Made by a program: the position numbers and the translations under genes
Notes under the pieces: generated by a model
What the model was told of the DNA's origin: nothing
The model's input: the letters and a program-made list of their open reading frames with translations, nothing else
Database searches by the model: none
Source of the DNA: Purpureocillium takamizusanense
Lineage: Eukaryota > Ascomycota > Sordariomycetes > Hypocreales > Ophiocordycipitaceae
Assembly: GCF_022605165.1 (NCBI RefSeq)
Contig: NC_063071.1
Coordinates: 1,984,001-2,048,000 of the forward strand
Direction: 5' to 3'
Length of the DNA: 64,000 bases
Part shown: positions 23,281 to 35,700 of the stretch, in pieces
Position numbering within the stretch: position 1 is the stretch's first letter
How the letters are laid out: each line of letters starts with the position of its first letter

Positions 23281-24686
23281 ATGAAACACCTTATCCTCGT
23301 CGGGGCATGCTACCTCGACACCATCCTCAAGTAAGCAAGCAAGCACCCAGATCACGGGGTGCTGCACCGCCGACATCATCATCATCATCATCATCATCAC
23401 CATCATGCCCGCTGATATGGTGTGCCAGCGTCCCTCGCTACCCGGAGGAAGACGCCAAGCTTCGGGCCACGGGCGTCAAGGTCCGCCGCGGTGGCAACTG
23501 CCCCAACTCGCTCGAGGTTCTGCAGCAGCTCCTCGGTGAGCGCGAGCATCTGCGCCTCTACCTCGTCTCCTGCCTGCCCGACCGCGCCTCTCCGGCGGCT
23601 GAGCGCGTCCTGGCGTCGTTTGGTGCCGACTCCAAGGTCGACTTTCGCCATTGCATATACCGTCAAGGCCACGCCGAGGCCGCAAGCAGCTACATAATCC
23701 GCAGCCACCGGTCCGGCAGCCGCACCATCGTCAACTACAATGACCTACCTGAGATGACCGCGACGGAGTTTGCCCGCATCGTCGCCAGCTTCGGTCCGGA
23801 CGGCGACACCTGGTGGCACTTTGAGGTGAGGTCGACAGACACATGAGGTGGCCCTGGGCATGGCTCCGCTGACAAGGGCTCGTGTGCCTCGACACCAGGG
23901 TCGCATCCCCGACACGACCATCGAGTGTGTCCGCCTCTTGCGCCGCTCCCTGCCCTCAGCCACTGTCAGCGTCGAGGTTGAGAAGCCTGGCCGAACTGCC
24001 TGGTCGAACTAGCCGCCGAGGCTGACGTCGTCTTCTACTCCCGCTCCTGGGCCGAGGTACGCGAGCGAGCCCGCTGCCCTTGTTCCCCGGGATTGGTTTA
24101 CTGAAACACCAACAATCCCAGAGCCGCGGTCACCAATCTGCGGACGCATGTCTCACCAACGAGCAACGACGCCCAGGGTACGCCGCGCGACTGCTTGACT
24201 AGATCGACCCTGCGTCAGCGTTGCTTCTTTGCTGACTGAGACTGGACGCCCGCGCAGATCTTTGGCCTTGTGCACCTGGGGCGCGCAAGGCGCCGCTGCC
24301 CTGTCTGATTCATCTGGAGGGTGCCTCCGATGTCCCGTCGATACGCAACCGGGAGAAATCCAGGTCGTTGAGTGAGTACCGAGTTGCACATGTCGCCTGC
24401 ACCCATTCTCATAGCCGTCCACGGCATGAGTCGCTTGACGAGGTCATCAAGGCCGGTGCAAGCTCGTAGCTCCGAGCTGACGTACCTGCTGACCTCGTGG
24501 AACAGTGCGATAGGGGCTGGCGACACCTTCAATGCGGGGATGCTGTATGGCTTGGCGTGTCGGACGACCTCGCAGCCCCTCCCAGAAATCTTGGCTTTCG
24601 CTGTGAGACTCGCCACACTCAAGGTCCAGCGTGAAGGCTTCGACAACCTCGCCGCAGACCTTGAGGCAAATCGCCGTGTTCTGTAA
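23281..24686 (+). pseudogene. PfkB-family carbohydrate kinase (ketohexokinase-like), one frameshift
   Basis: Exons 23281..23330, 23429..23825, 23899..24056, 24123..24178, 24258..24371 and 24506..24686; about 318 codons. PfkB kinases phosphorylate sugars such as fructose or ribose with ATP. The N-terminus MKHLILVGACYLDTIL and RRGGNCPNSLEV, and the C-terminal AIGAGDTFNAGM with the catalytic Asp, are intact. Five GT..AG introns keep frame elsewhere. In exon 3 the frame reads EVEKPGRTAWSN and stops at 24010-24012. One frame over, from 24000, the expected LVELAAEADVVFYSRSWAE continues. This looks like a single-base loss around 23996-24000. All other exons keep frame, donors and catalytic residues, so the gene is either freshly inactivated or carries a sequencing error. 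Intron 1 contains an ATC microsatellite (23374-23399). Confidence 0.8.
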
Positions 24687-27600
24687 CCCGAGCCTCCGCG
24701 AGATAGGGCCTGGCTTCCTCTCCCACTGGTGCTGAGACTTGCGGATTGAAAAAGCCTCGGCCGTCCATGCTGCTCACAGCACCGCCCGGCTGTATTGATA
24801 AGGAAACGGCTGCATGAGGCGAGAGCCAGATTCTTGAAGATCTGGCGTCTCGCCCTCCACGGTATCGGTCTTGACGACGAGAGAGCCGCCAGCTTCTGCG
24901 ATAACTCGGAAACCATCACGAGGCGTCAGGCGTCACGACCAGCAGAACATTCCGTGACTGGGTAACCAAACATGCGCCCAACCTCGCAAGTCGCTTCGTC
25001 CCGAACTCTGTCCCTCTATCAGCCACGCCGCGCAGCTTCCGGGATCTTGGCGAATTGTAGGGTTGCAACTGGCCGGGGGCTTCAGTATCTGCACGCTCTG
25101 TCCTGCAGTCATGGCGCCTGGGAATGTCGCGCACAGCACTTTGGCCAGACGACGTTTCGCGGCTTAGGGCGACCGAGACTACCCACGGAGAGGGGCTGTC
25201 ACAGGCTCTTGCGAAACCCTGGCATGCAGAAGCACTTGTGTCTGCTGTCTGCCGAAGAAGCTGCACAGCAGTCACTTGACGTCTTGCAGGGCCGGCACAA
25301 GGGTCTGCCTCGGCCGCCGCGAATCTGTCTTGCTGCCAGTGTATCCAGCTCTTCCACTTGTGCGTCAAGTCTCCTTCCTCGGCGCCCCAGGCCAGGACTC
25401 GCGTCGGAATTGACGTCCTTGGTCTGAGTGATATGCCGGGGAGTAAGTTAATATGGTCACTCGTTTCCGCCAGGCTCCCTGGCGAGGAGTGGACATGGGG
25501 TCTTGGTTCTCGCTCGATATGCAACAAGGCATGACGCGAAATCGCAAAGTGAGGACAAGTCGGGCGTTACAAACGGCATCACGTTTCTTTGTTTAGGCAC
25601 ACTCTCTCCGGCCCGCGTCCGACATGCATCATCGGCAATGGTTCGTGGGCACTTGTCGCCGCACCACCGTGCCGCAAATATCTTTTCGGTTTCGGCCGCC
25701 CGTACTTTGTAGCGTACTTTGCTGATGGCATGATGGGGCTGCTGTCGCCGCCCAATCGCAAAGGAGGGGGCGTTGTCATATGGACCTCCACAGCCCCCGT
25801 GTGCCGTCCTTCTTCCATCAGAGAATCGTCGTCGACCAGGGGCGGCAGGTCGTGACTGACTCTTTGGGGGCGCCAGAGAATATCCCGCTGTTCGGTCACG
25901 TCTGCTTGGCTGAACGCAGGTGATCAAGACACTGAGATGCTCGTTGCGGGTTTGACACCAGGCATGCACGTAACTAGTGCGTAACCGGACGAGAAAACGC
26001 CGTGTTGTGGGCTTCTGTAACTCGGTTTCCAGATCTCGACACGAGTCACCAACTCCCCTGCCGTAACTTCACTCCACCCCCACGCCTGGACGGACGCCAT
26101 GGGAGATCCGTACGTGCTTTCAGCAACGCCACTCGGGGACACCGCACAAGGAAAATGTGAGTTGGGCAGAGTGAAAATGCAGTACTGCACTTCTTAAGTA
26201 CAGTAACAACACACTCCTGGGCAAGCATGAGACGACGACTTCCGGACGAGGTACGTACAACTTACGAGGAGTACATGCGTCGTGGAGCGGCTTGATGTAC
26301 TAGGTCCCCCATATCTTGGACCTCCAATCCTTGTTGGACAAGGCAGGAGTCTGTCGAGCGCAACGTGACCGAGATCGCTGCGGGCTCAGCTCCGGTCGAC
26401 GTGGGTATGCTACGCCCCATGCCCACCGATATGAGTCTAGTTTTGGCCGTCCCTGTTTCCTCACCCTCAACGCGGAGAATCAGGTCCCAACTCACGAAGC
26501 CTTGCGAGGGTGGAGGGCCCTGGCGCCGGGCCTTTGGGCCGTGTTCAGCCAATAACGGCGTCGTGGTGCAGTCAGCGAGCAAGGAGGGGTGACGGATGGA
26601 GGTGTGCGTTGATGGAACCACAGGGATGGACTCCAATGGCCCCTGCAAGAGCGTCAAGGTTCAGCTGCATTTTGCAGCATTATCGTTGTTGGCACAGCGC
26701 AGCCTGGATGCCTGTCGTCCTTGAGCAGAGCCCAGGGCATCGCGGTTGCTTGCTTGTGCGTCAAGAACCGGGACTGGACACGAAAATGCCAGCTCCCATC
26801 AAATCAAATCACTTCGTCTCAGACGCTGGGAACCGAGAATTGATCCAACCCATGGCGCGCGCGCGCACACACGTGAAGTTGCATGAGCATTTGCCAAGTT
26901 GGAGCAGAGGTACAGTGCTGTAGCTGTTCGCCCGCGGCATCACAGGCGTGTCGGGCCCAAAGGGGGCGTGTTGGTCGCGCTTTGTCGTGGCCAGCTAGTG
27001 CTGTGCCATCCTTGCATCCGAGGAACGCAGTCTTTGTGCTGTCGGGGCCTCACCTCACTCGTGTTTGACGCTTTTGGAACACTTGGGGGAGGGGGGCGTG
27101 CGCCAGCGAAAATGGGGCCAGCCCTTGGTGACGGTGTGCTCGGCCCAATCCCTTGGCGTTTTGCTAGGGCTATGCAGATAATCAAATCGTTGCGTCAGAA
27201 AGCACGGCTGGCGGCGTGTGAGACTGCAACCACCATTGACCTGCGAGGCGGATCAATTGAGGCGCCGCCCTTTGATATGGGTGTTTGCTTTCTTCACCCT
27301 TGGCTTCTGTCGATCTGACGGTTGCCCAAAGTACATACATACTATTTGCACCATCGTGTTTGAGTCAGCAAGGGGCCGCATCAGGGCACATCCGGGACCT
27401 CGTTCGCTGGCTCTGATTCACCCTTGTATGTTTCACAGTCATCTAACAGATCAGCCTCTCACCACGAGAGCATGCTTGGCCAAGTCGCGCAAGAAATCGT
27501 CGCGTTCCAAATCGACGTCTGCTGCTGCAAGACCCAGCAGCAATCGACGACAACGGAAGAACATCCTCGGCGACAGAGCCAAATTTGAATGCAGGCTGTC

Positions 27601-29807
27601 TCTCGGTGCCTGTCTGGGCCATGGCGTGATGTTGCGTGCCTGCCAACAAGCTGCACTGCCCTGGGCTTATTTGTCGGCGGCATTGCGCCGGGAACAAATG
27701 TCGCGCTCCATGTTGGCGCGACGCAGCGGCAGTAGAAGAAGCACGGTCGCCTGGGTCCTTGGCCGGTCGGCCACAAAGCCCCTCCGTGTTGGCGGGGTCG
27801 TCTGTCATCGACTGACTGCCTGAACACGCAGACCCGATATTGACCTCCTGACTCGAGGCATGGGGCAAGCTGACGGGCTGGTGCAAAGGCAGGGAGGGGA
27901 GGCGCGAAGTGCGCCGTCCCGTGAGCCCAGAATGCAAAAAGGAAGCCCGACTGGGATGAGTACGGGCTTGCATGCATCAAGAGACGGCGACTGGGCCGGA
28001 TGTGGACGTTGGAGGGTTGTCGTCGTTGGCCCGGAGAGCTGCAGGATTGCTGACTGGAGGTCAAGACCACGACGACGCCGGGGAATGTGTTCGCGGGCAT
28101 ACTCGATCCGGGCAGCCGCGGGCGATCAAAACGGACAGTGAGAGGGCGGCAGGGAGAGAAGGGCCGGGACTCCCGCGAGGGTTCCAGCCGTCGGTCCTAC
28201 CGTTCCGCGCCGCTGGCTGTGACCCGCCGACATGACATGGCACGGCGGACCCGCCTTTCCCGGTAGTAGAGTTGATCTCTCGCGTCCGTCCGGTGACCTG
28301 TGTTAGCTGGTGCGTCCCTTGGCTGCGGCGCGGCACCGCGAGAGGTGCATGCGTGGCAGATGGGTTTTGGGTGGAGGGGTGGTCAATAGGTTTCAGCACC
28401 GACAAGCCGCTACTCACAATGTACCAGACGAAGCGCGGGAACAACTAAGTGACACTGCGGTGGCCAAACGAACAGGCTCTTAGCGACGATCACATGGCCA
28501 GATGCCTCCCCATCCTCCATTGCCCAGCCAGTCAGTCAGCCAGCGTCAGCGGGCTCTTGTGTGGCACACGGAGCGTCGTGCTCACAGGTCGCCAATTTTG
28601 CCGCATCAAGCTTGAGCTGGTGGCCGGCGTGGCGGCCGCGGCGAGTTCCGCCACGCGTTGGATGGCAGCGCTTGGTGGATGTGGAGGTGACATCAATGGC
28701 GGACCCCCCCCCTCTCTCCGTGAAGCGGCCGACCGACGGCTGGTCTGAGCAATTGTCGCAACAACTGCCTTGGAAAATGGCTGACCCAGCAAACAGGGGC
28801 CAGACAGGTCCAGTACTAAAATTCAATGCGGGCGACCAGACCATTTGCATCGTCTGCGCATAAGGGACGGAGAGAAAGAGAGAGACCATTGCGAAACGCA
28901 TGGGTCCATGCCAATCCGTGTCTCCTTGATCAGGACATTCCGTTTGTGCAGGTAGTTTGGGCGGCACCGAACCGACGTCCCCACCTGAAGTCCCTCTGCC
29001 AGTGTCTGAAGACGGGGGGATAGGGGGGCTCGAGGGCAGTCGAAGACTCTAAATGCATGAGAGCCGCCGGGTGGTGGAGACCTGTGTAACCGACCGTGGC
29101 ATCCTGGGACCATGCTGCTGGGCATGCGACATCGGGACAGAGGGTCGGGCCAAACAGTTGTCGATGACGAGACAGGGCGAAGGAGCGCGGGACTTGCGCA
29201 GTGGCGCCTGTTGAAAGGCTGATGAGTCGCATTGCGCTCGTAGTGGAGCGACCAAGTCGTCCAGACGGCAGCCGCTGGGGCTGCCGGAATGCCATGCCGG
29301 CACTGCTTTGATATTTTTACCCTCCGGAGGAAAGGTGGGATGCGGGTGCACAGCCATCCATGCCGGGGCTGACCAGGGACAAGCGCCGCAGTGTGCTGCC
29401 TCTGCATCGCTGGGGGTGCGGGGGAGGATGCGAGTGTGGTGTGGTGGTGGTGGTAGCGGTGATGGTGCTGCTGCACAGAGTAATGTACCTTGCTACCTGC
29501 CCCATCGACTCCGTCCTGTGGCTCGAGGCGGTTGGGACGCGAAGAGAGAGAGAGAGTGACGCCGCCAGTGGCGCGCCAGCACCGGGGTCCAGGTTTGCGT
29601 CCGTGTGGTGGTGGGTTCGGGGCGGGCGGGCGGACGGATGGGTGGGAACACCATTCACTTGCTGGTCTGTTGGCGATGCCGGCTGGGTCACGGAGCGCCC
29701 GGTGTGAGCGGCGCTGGAATGGCGGTTTGAACTTGCTCGATGTGCGCGGACGGATCAGCGGGTGGCTCGTCGGCACGGCCATGGTGAGACCGACCGAGAA
29801 GCGATGA

Positions 29808-29848
29808 GAGGGAGGGAGGGAGGGAGGGAGGGCAGGGGGGGGGGGGTG
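29808..29848 (+). repeat. GGGA tandem followed by G12 run
   Basis: About six GGGA units pass directly into a pure G run, giving many closely spaced G3+ blocks on the + strand. Such a tract can form G-quadruplexes. Confidence 0.8.
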
Positions 29849-30145
29849 GAGAGCGGGCGCCTCGTTGAATTGAGGCTGCAACACGGTGCCTTCACGCAAG
29901 GCAAGAAGGCGGCGGCCGAGGCGGATGGATGCCTGGTTGCCAGTAGGCTTGCATGGTGGCCGGCAACAGCAGGACTGCACCTGCCGGCCCCGTCCAACGG
30001 CGGGAACTTGGGACGCAGCCTCCTCCTCCATCCAGCTGGGCAGGGCAGGTGGTGAGCGAGGCAAGGCAGGTGCGGTCCCGCGGTTGCGGCCTCTCCCCGG
30101 CGTCCAGGAAGGTCCTGTCTCGCCTGGGCACTCGGGGCCGGACCC

Positions 30146-30165
30146 ATGCCATGCCATGCCATGCC
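30146..30165 (+). repeat. (ATGCC)4 pentamer array
   Basis: Four perfect ATGCC units, followed by degenerate copies to about 30176. The same unit recurs at 32743-32764 and 44501-44520. Confidence 0.9.
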
Positions 30166-32742
30166 TGCCATGCCACGCCCATTGGATTCGTGATTGCCTC
30201 ACTACCTAGTGGTTCACAGTCAGACGCGCAGAGGCACAAACCACCCCGGTCTTCGACGAGCTCCTGCGAGTGCGAGTGCAACGGCTCGTGCCCCGTGAGC
30301 CGCCTCGTCCTCCACCACCACCAATGCAGGTTGGGGCCGCAGGCGACATGGGCCGGGCAGGCAGTCGCTCCTCAAAACCGTCGTCGTCATCAAGACGGCC
30401 AGGCAATCAATGGTCAGGATGGGAGGGGCTGGGCTTGCTGGGGCTTCAACCTTGCCCGTCAGGACACATTCATGGCTGGCTCCAGCACCAGCACCAGCAC
30501 CAGCACCAGACCAGGCAGTGTGCATGGTTCCGTTGGCGGACGCCTGGATCCTCAGCGCCTCCTCCGACGACCTACCCAGCACACCCGGACTCTGACGAGT
30601 TAGGCGGGGTGCAGTGCAGTGGCCCGTCGCAGTCATGCCCAGCGAAGCGAAGAGAGTGCGCGTGTGAGTATGCCGCACGGCTCGCACAGCCTGAAAGGGG
30701 GCTGGTACCCAGTGGTGCGGTCGATCATGGGTGCTTGGTAGGTTAGTACTACTAGCTAGCTTGGGAACCTTTAGCATGCTCAGGTACGTAGTAGGTAGGT
30801 AGAGTCTTGCGTCGCGCACACTTGCTAACTTTGGGTACGGAGCAAATGCGCGGAGAGGTACTGTAGTACTTGGTGTGAGCTGCTGCAAATGCCCATGCCC
30901 CCATCCGGGCACCATAGGCTTGACGTGACAGGGTACCAAGCAGAGGCCGAGACGGGCAGCCCGCCGCCAGCGAGTGGCGCCCGGATGCACCATGGCAGGG
31001 ATAACACGCCAGGGGACGGTAGGTACACAAAGTGTGTGCTCCGTCCTTGGTCGTGCTGTGTGGACAGGATTGCCGCGGAGGGGCCTTGCAGGGGGCTTGG
31101 ACGAGGAGCTTTCGTTGGCGGCGCAGTCTAGGCTGGCGGTGACTGCTCGACTCCATTCAGAGAGCATGTTGTCGGAGCCTAATGAGCGTTGGTTTCCGGA
31201 ACTCCTTCACCTCACTTGCCTCCGTGGTGGTGGAGTGGCACGCATCGTCAGCCAAGGGTCACCGCCACGCTTTGCCCGTTGCTGCAACACTCATCCGTTA
31301 CCGTCGTCACAGACCCTCGAGGCACCCCAAGAAATCTTTTTCCCGGGGCCCGCGCGCCTGCTCTGTGGTTCGATGAGTGGAGGCGACTCGTCGCATATCC
31401 GCCGGCCGCGTTTCGGGGCTACGAGGCTGTGGCCGAACAACAATCTGGTTTGGATAGTACCTACGTCGCTCTGATCCGTTGGAAACGTACGTACGCATTC
31501 GCCCCAATCCCGAATCCATGGGCGATCTGCTTGGCGGGCACTAAATTTTGAGAGACCACTTCTGCCCCTCCGTCATGGATTCATGGACGTGCGTGCCTTT
31601 TACGAGACCCGATAACGTGAACGAGGTCACAGTTGACGGGCAGTGACGGGGCGCGAGAACGTAGGGATTGAGTCCATGTCGGTCCCTCGTGCCACCCTCG
31701 CCCTGGACTCGTTGTCTTGCCAGGCACAAAACAGTCGGGCGAAAGTCAGATCCAGTCGACGTCGCGACCAGCACACGTCTCTGCTGGAACTTGCCCGGCA
31801 GGATCGCAAGCCATTGCCCGCCGGGGTCGGCAGGCGGCTGACATCTGACATTCGCTCGTCCCTTCTTGGCGTCGCCAAACTCGTGTGTTGGCCGTTTCGT
31901 CGGCCCTGCACCGCTACCAGCAATAGTATGCACGCGTTAGGGGCGCGTGTGAAGAGAGAGATAGATCAGTGGGTGGTGGCAAGCGCATCCTTAGGACAAG
32001 CCCATTCAAAGTCGCCCAGCTCGCATTCGTGTCGTGGAGGCAGGAGGCAGCCATGGCTGCGACATATCGACTTGGCCGATGCTTGGCCAGGGCGGACGCC
32101 GGTCGCTTTCAATGTCACTGCTACAGCCGTGTTGGGGCGAACCCCACACGACACCAGCAGGTGCCATAAAGTACGGATCTGCGGAGTGCACGAGTAGGTA
32201 TGGAAGGTACTTTGTGAGAGACGCCACTGGCGCGGTGGAGGACAATTCCGGGCACGCTCCACGTCGAGGCTGATCTCGCGGTCTGTTTGTTGTCTTGTGG
32301 TGGCAAGCCAGTGCTCCATCGTGGTGAGCCAGCACAATACTGTCTCGATGATCTGATGCAGTCACTGAGCCGCTCGTGCTTTGCTCCAGCAGGGCTCCAG
32401 CAAGGGGGGGAATGGGGGACCGTCCAGCCGTCCTTGCGCGGCTGGGTTCCCACCACGGGCGATACCTACACAAATGAAGCCGCCTGTCGCAGGCGTGGAC
32501 AGGGGGACGTCCAGGCATGCAGTCTGGCGGCGCGGTGTCGATGGAAGTAGACGGGAGAACGGCTAATCTGAGCAGCCAACGTGCTGGGTCGATGCGGAGA
32601 ACAAGCCCAGCCAGAGCCAGCCACGGGGCGGGCGGCGGTCGTGGCGGAGGATTGCCCGATGGATGGCTGCGGGCAGGCGCGGACCAGGCCTTGCTTGTTG
32701 CACCACAGACGGCAAGAGGATGGAGGCATCAATGATGAAGGA

Positions 32743-32764
32743 GGCATGGCATGGCATGGCATGG
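32743..32764 (+). repeat. (GGCAT)4 pentamer array (reverse complement of ATGCC)
   Basis: Four perfect GGCAT units plus GG. It is the reverse-complement orientation of the array at 30146. Confidence 0.9.
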
Positions 32765-35700
32765 AGACGGAGGAAATGGGCGAGATGGGTGGTGATGGAG
32801 ACTGCAACAAAGCAGCCACACTACCGAACCACGGAAGGACCGCTCGCCCAACCTGACGGACTGGAGCCTCGCCTCCAAGCGTCCAAGCCCCCAAACCCCA
32901 AGGAAGCCTCCCCTAAGCCCCCTATGGCACAGTGACCCGGGCCCTCCCTGCGCTAGATAAGGTACTAGGTACTAACCTCACTCACCCGACTCACTTGGTC
33001 GGGTGTGGGAGGTGAGAGGTACGTACCGCACGGTACCGGGGCGGACGGCAATGAGCAACAGAGTGATGATGGATCGGCTTTCCATCCATCCCGTCCTCCA
33101 GCAGCGGGCGCCCCTACTAGACTGTGTGCCAACAGCGTCAGTGTGACCATCCCACGCCTGGCGAGCTGGCCAGCCCGCAATGGGTTGCGCCTCCGCTTTG
33201 TGGCGACTCATGCGACAGTGCAGGCAGGTGCGTGCCCACTAGTAGCGGCAAGCGCAGGGGACGAGAAGCTACCTACCTGCCTGAAGTACCTGTCGTCGAT
33301 GAGTGCAGCGTGACGACCCTGCTGGAGATTGGGTGCTGCCGTGTGCGCTAGCGAAAAGGGAGCGACGGGCGCTGTACTTTGAGAAGCCGCAATCTCGCCC
33401 CGCGCCCTCCGTACTGGGCCGTACCTCCTGCATGCTGGCAACGAAAACACCGTTGTCCTGCCCTGCATGTAGCTGTTGCGCATTCGTGAACGACGGATGT
33501 CTGCGCCTAGAGACACACTGGCGCGTTTTGAGTTCCCCGTTCTCGCCGGGATGGTGCATTAGTACTACGTTGTCCCGCCTGAGCAAGGCTGCCTTCAACG
33601 AGGCTCCTGCTACTGTGCTGCTGCGCTCGTTCCTTGGCCATTCAAGCCAGGCAGGCCGGCGCCATTCAGCCCCAGAACTTTGAACTTGCCTCTGAGGTCG
33701 CCGGCTGTTGCCGCCGCCCATTGCCCCCCCGGCGGCGGTACCGGGCACGTATACCCTCCACCCACGTACGGACCTACTTCGTAGGTGTAGTTAAGTCGCG
33801 GCCAGGACCTTGCGGATCTACCTTGCTCTGGTTCGGCGAACGAGCAAGTACTGACGTGGTGAGCCTTTGGTCCCACCTGCCTTCACAGAGGTACGTACCC
33901 GTAGTACTTCGTGCTGGCGAGGCGCCAACATGGCAAAGCAGTTGCACCTGTGACTTTTCTTTGAGCAACCTGACTTCCCGGTGGCAGGCTCGCACCCACC
34001 TCCGCCTCCCATGCAACACCAATACTGCGCGGCGCGGTGCGCTCTGTGAACAGCCTCCCTCCTCCGCCAACCGCGAGGGCCAAAAAGCAAAGTGCCGCCC
34101 TCTGTTTGTTGCCTCTGCCCCTCGACACGATGGGCTGCGAGCAACAGGCCAGGACCCTCTGGTGCGCCATCAACACAGCTCCATGCACCAGTAACGTGCC
34201 AGCCGCACGCCCTGTTCCACCCGGCTTGTGAGCAGAGTCCTCCGTCTAGGAGAAACAAAGCGGAAACGCATCGAGCCAGCGGATTCTTAGACGAGACAGT
34301 CTTCGCATCGGGTCGAGGGGCTTGTTCGTCAAGAAACCTTGGTTCGCGCAAGCTCGGTGGAGCCGTCCGCGCCGGTGCCCGCCGCCCCCAGCTCATGGAG
34401 AAAGAGACGCACGAAATGCAAATTCTGACGCCTGGCCGGTCTACTAGGTCAGTCAGACAGCGGAAACGATATTGATCTTCCGTCGCAAGACCAAGGGGAC
34501 CATGACGACGACACCGATGATGAAGGGGGTTGCCCTTTGGCGGGGTGTGGGCCTGGTCTGTCTAGTCCAGCCAGCTGCAAATCCCGACCACGCCAATACC
34601 AGAGGCCCTCCCTCTTGCCTTGCTCGCTGATGATGGGTTGCTGGTTAGGCCGGTTGGAGACCGCCTCAGCAGAGGGGGATATAGATACGCCCGGCGTGCT
34701 TGTCCCATCCTGGCGGCTCAGGGGGATGTGGAGATCAGATCACCGAGACGCCAGGGTCTTTGTATCGAAAATGTCGAGGCTGCGCACGACTCTGCGGACA
34801 AGTTAGCCTCTCCCGGCGCCATCACGCCCTTGTTGCCGAGCCTGACGAGTGGCATCTCGTGGTGAGGCACGCCTCGTCGGTACGGGCTAGAGCAGCCAGG
34901 ACGAGCAACAGGCTTGCAGCCATGCAGCCGGGTCCAAACTCTCGAGAGTCGACCTTTCTTTCCCCGCCGCCGCCGACGCCGCCGCCGCTGCTGCTCGCCG
35001 CCTTGTCCTCCGTGTCTCGTGTGGGGCCACCCTCGAGCCGACAAACCTCGAGGCCCCCCCCCAACCCAAGGACGGGGCCCGACGGAAGGGGCCCCGGCTG
35101 CTGCTCACGACTTGCAGCTTCCCGACCGACATCCGCTCACGCCCCTTCGGGTATACCACCCCCTGGACAAGTCCCTGTTGTCGGCATGGTCGGCCTGAGA
35201 CTGGCTGGCCCTCCTCCTGGCCCGGATACATAGACGCCAGCGTGTGTCCGATTCTTCTTCATCCCTTCCATCTTCCAACAGGGTTGCCTCATGGATGGGC
35301 TGATGGGGACCTACGCGCCAGGGTTGCTCTGCTGTGGGCCATATGCTTTTTCTTCTCCCCTTCCTTCCCCCACTTTCACTGGCGAGCGTCCGCTGCCGCC
35401 CTTGTCCCAACCCGTGCTGGCGGAAGCGCCTTGGTCCCAGCGGTTCAGGCCTGCCTGGCCGGGATCGAGGCCCCTGCCCTTGTGCCCCCTCCCTGAGGCG
35501 AGGCTCCCGCCGCGCGCTCGCTCGCTCGGCCTTGGGCGCAGTCGACCAACAGCGTGCATCCAGATTCGGGAGCGTTGCATGACACAGCACGGCGGCGCAT
35601 GGCTTTGACCTCGGTATCTCTGGGCAATCACATCCGTCATCCTGCAGCACCTTGTCGACAGGCATGGTCTACGGAAGGCCGGAGCAGAGAGGGACAAATT

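Noticed and set aside
28823..30202. 459-codon open frame on the minus strand
   Set aside because: It begins with GTG rather than ATG, contains translated microsatellites, shows no family motif and overlaps equally long open frames. Such lengths occur by chance in GC-rich DNA.
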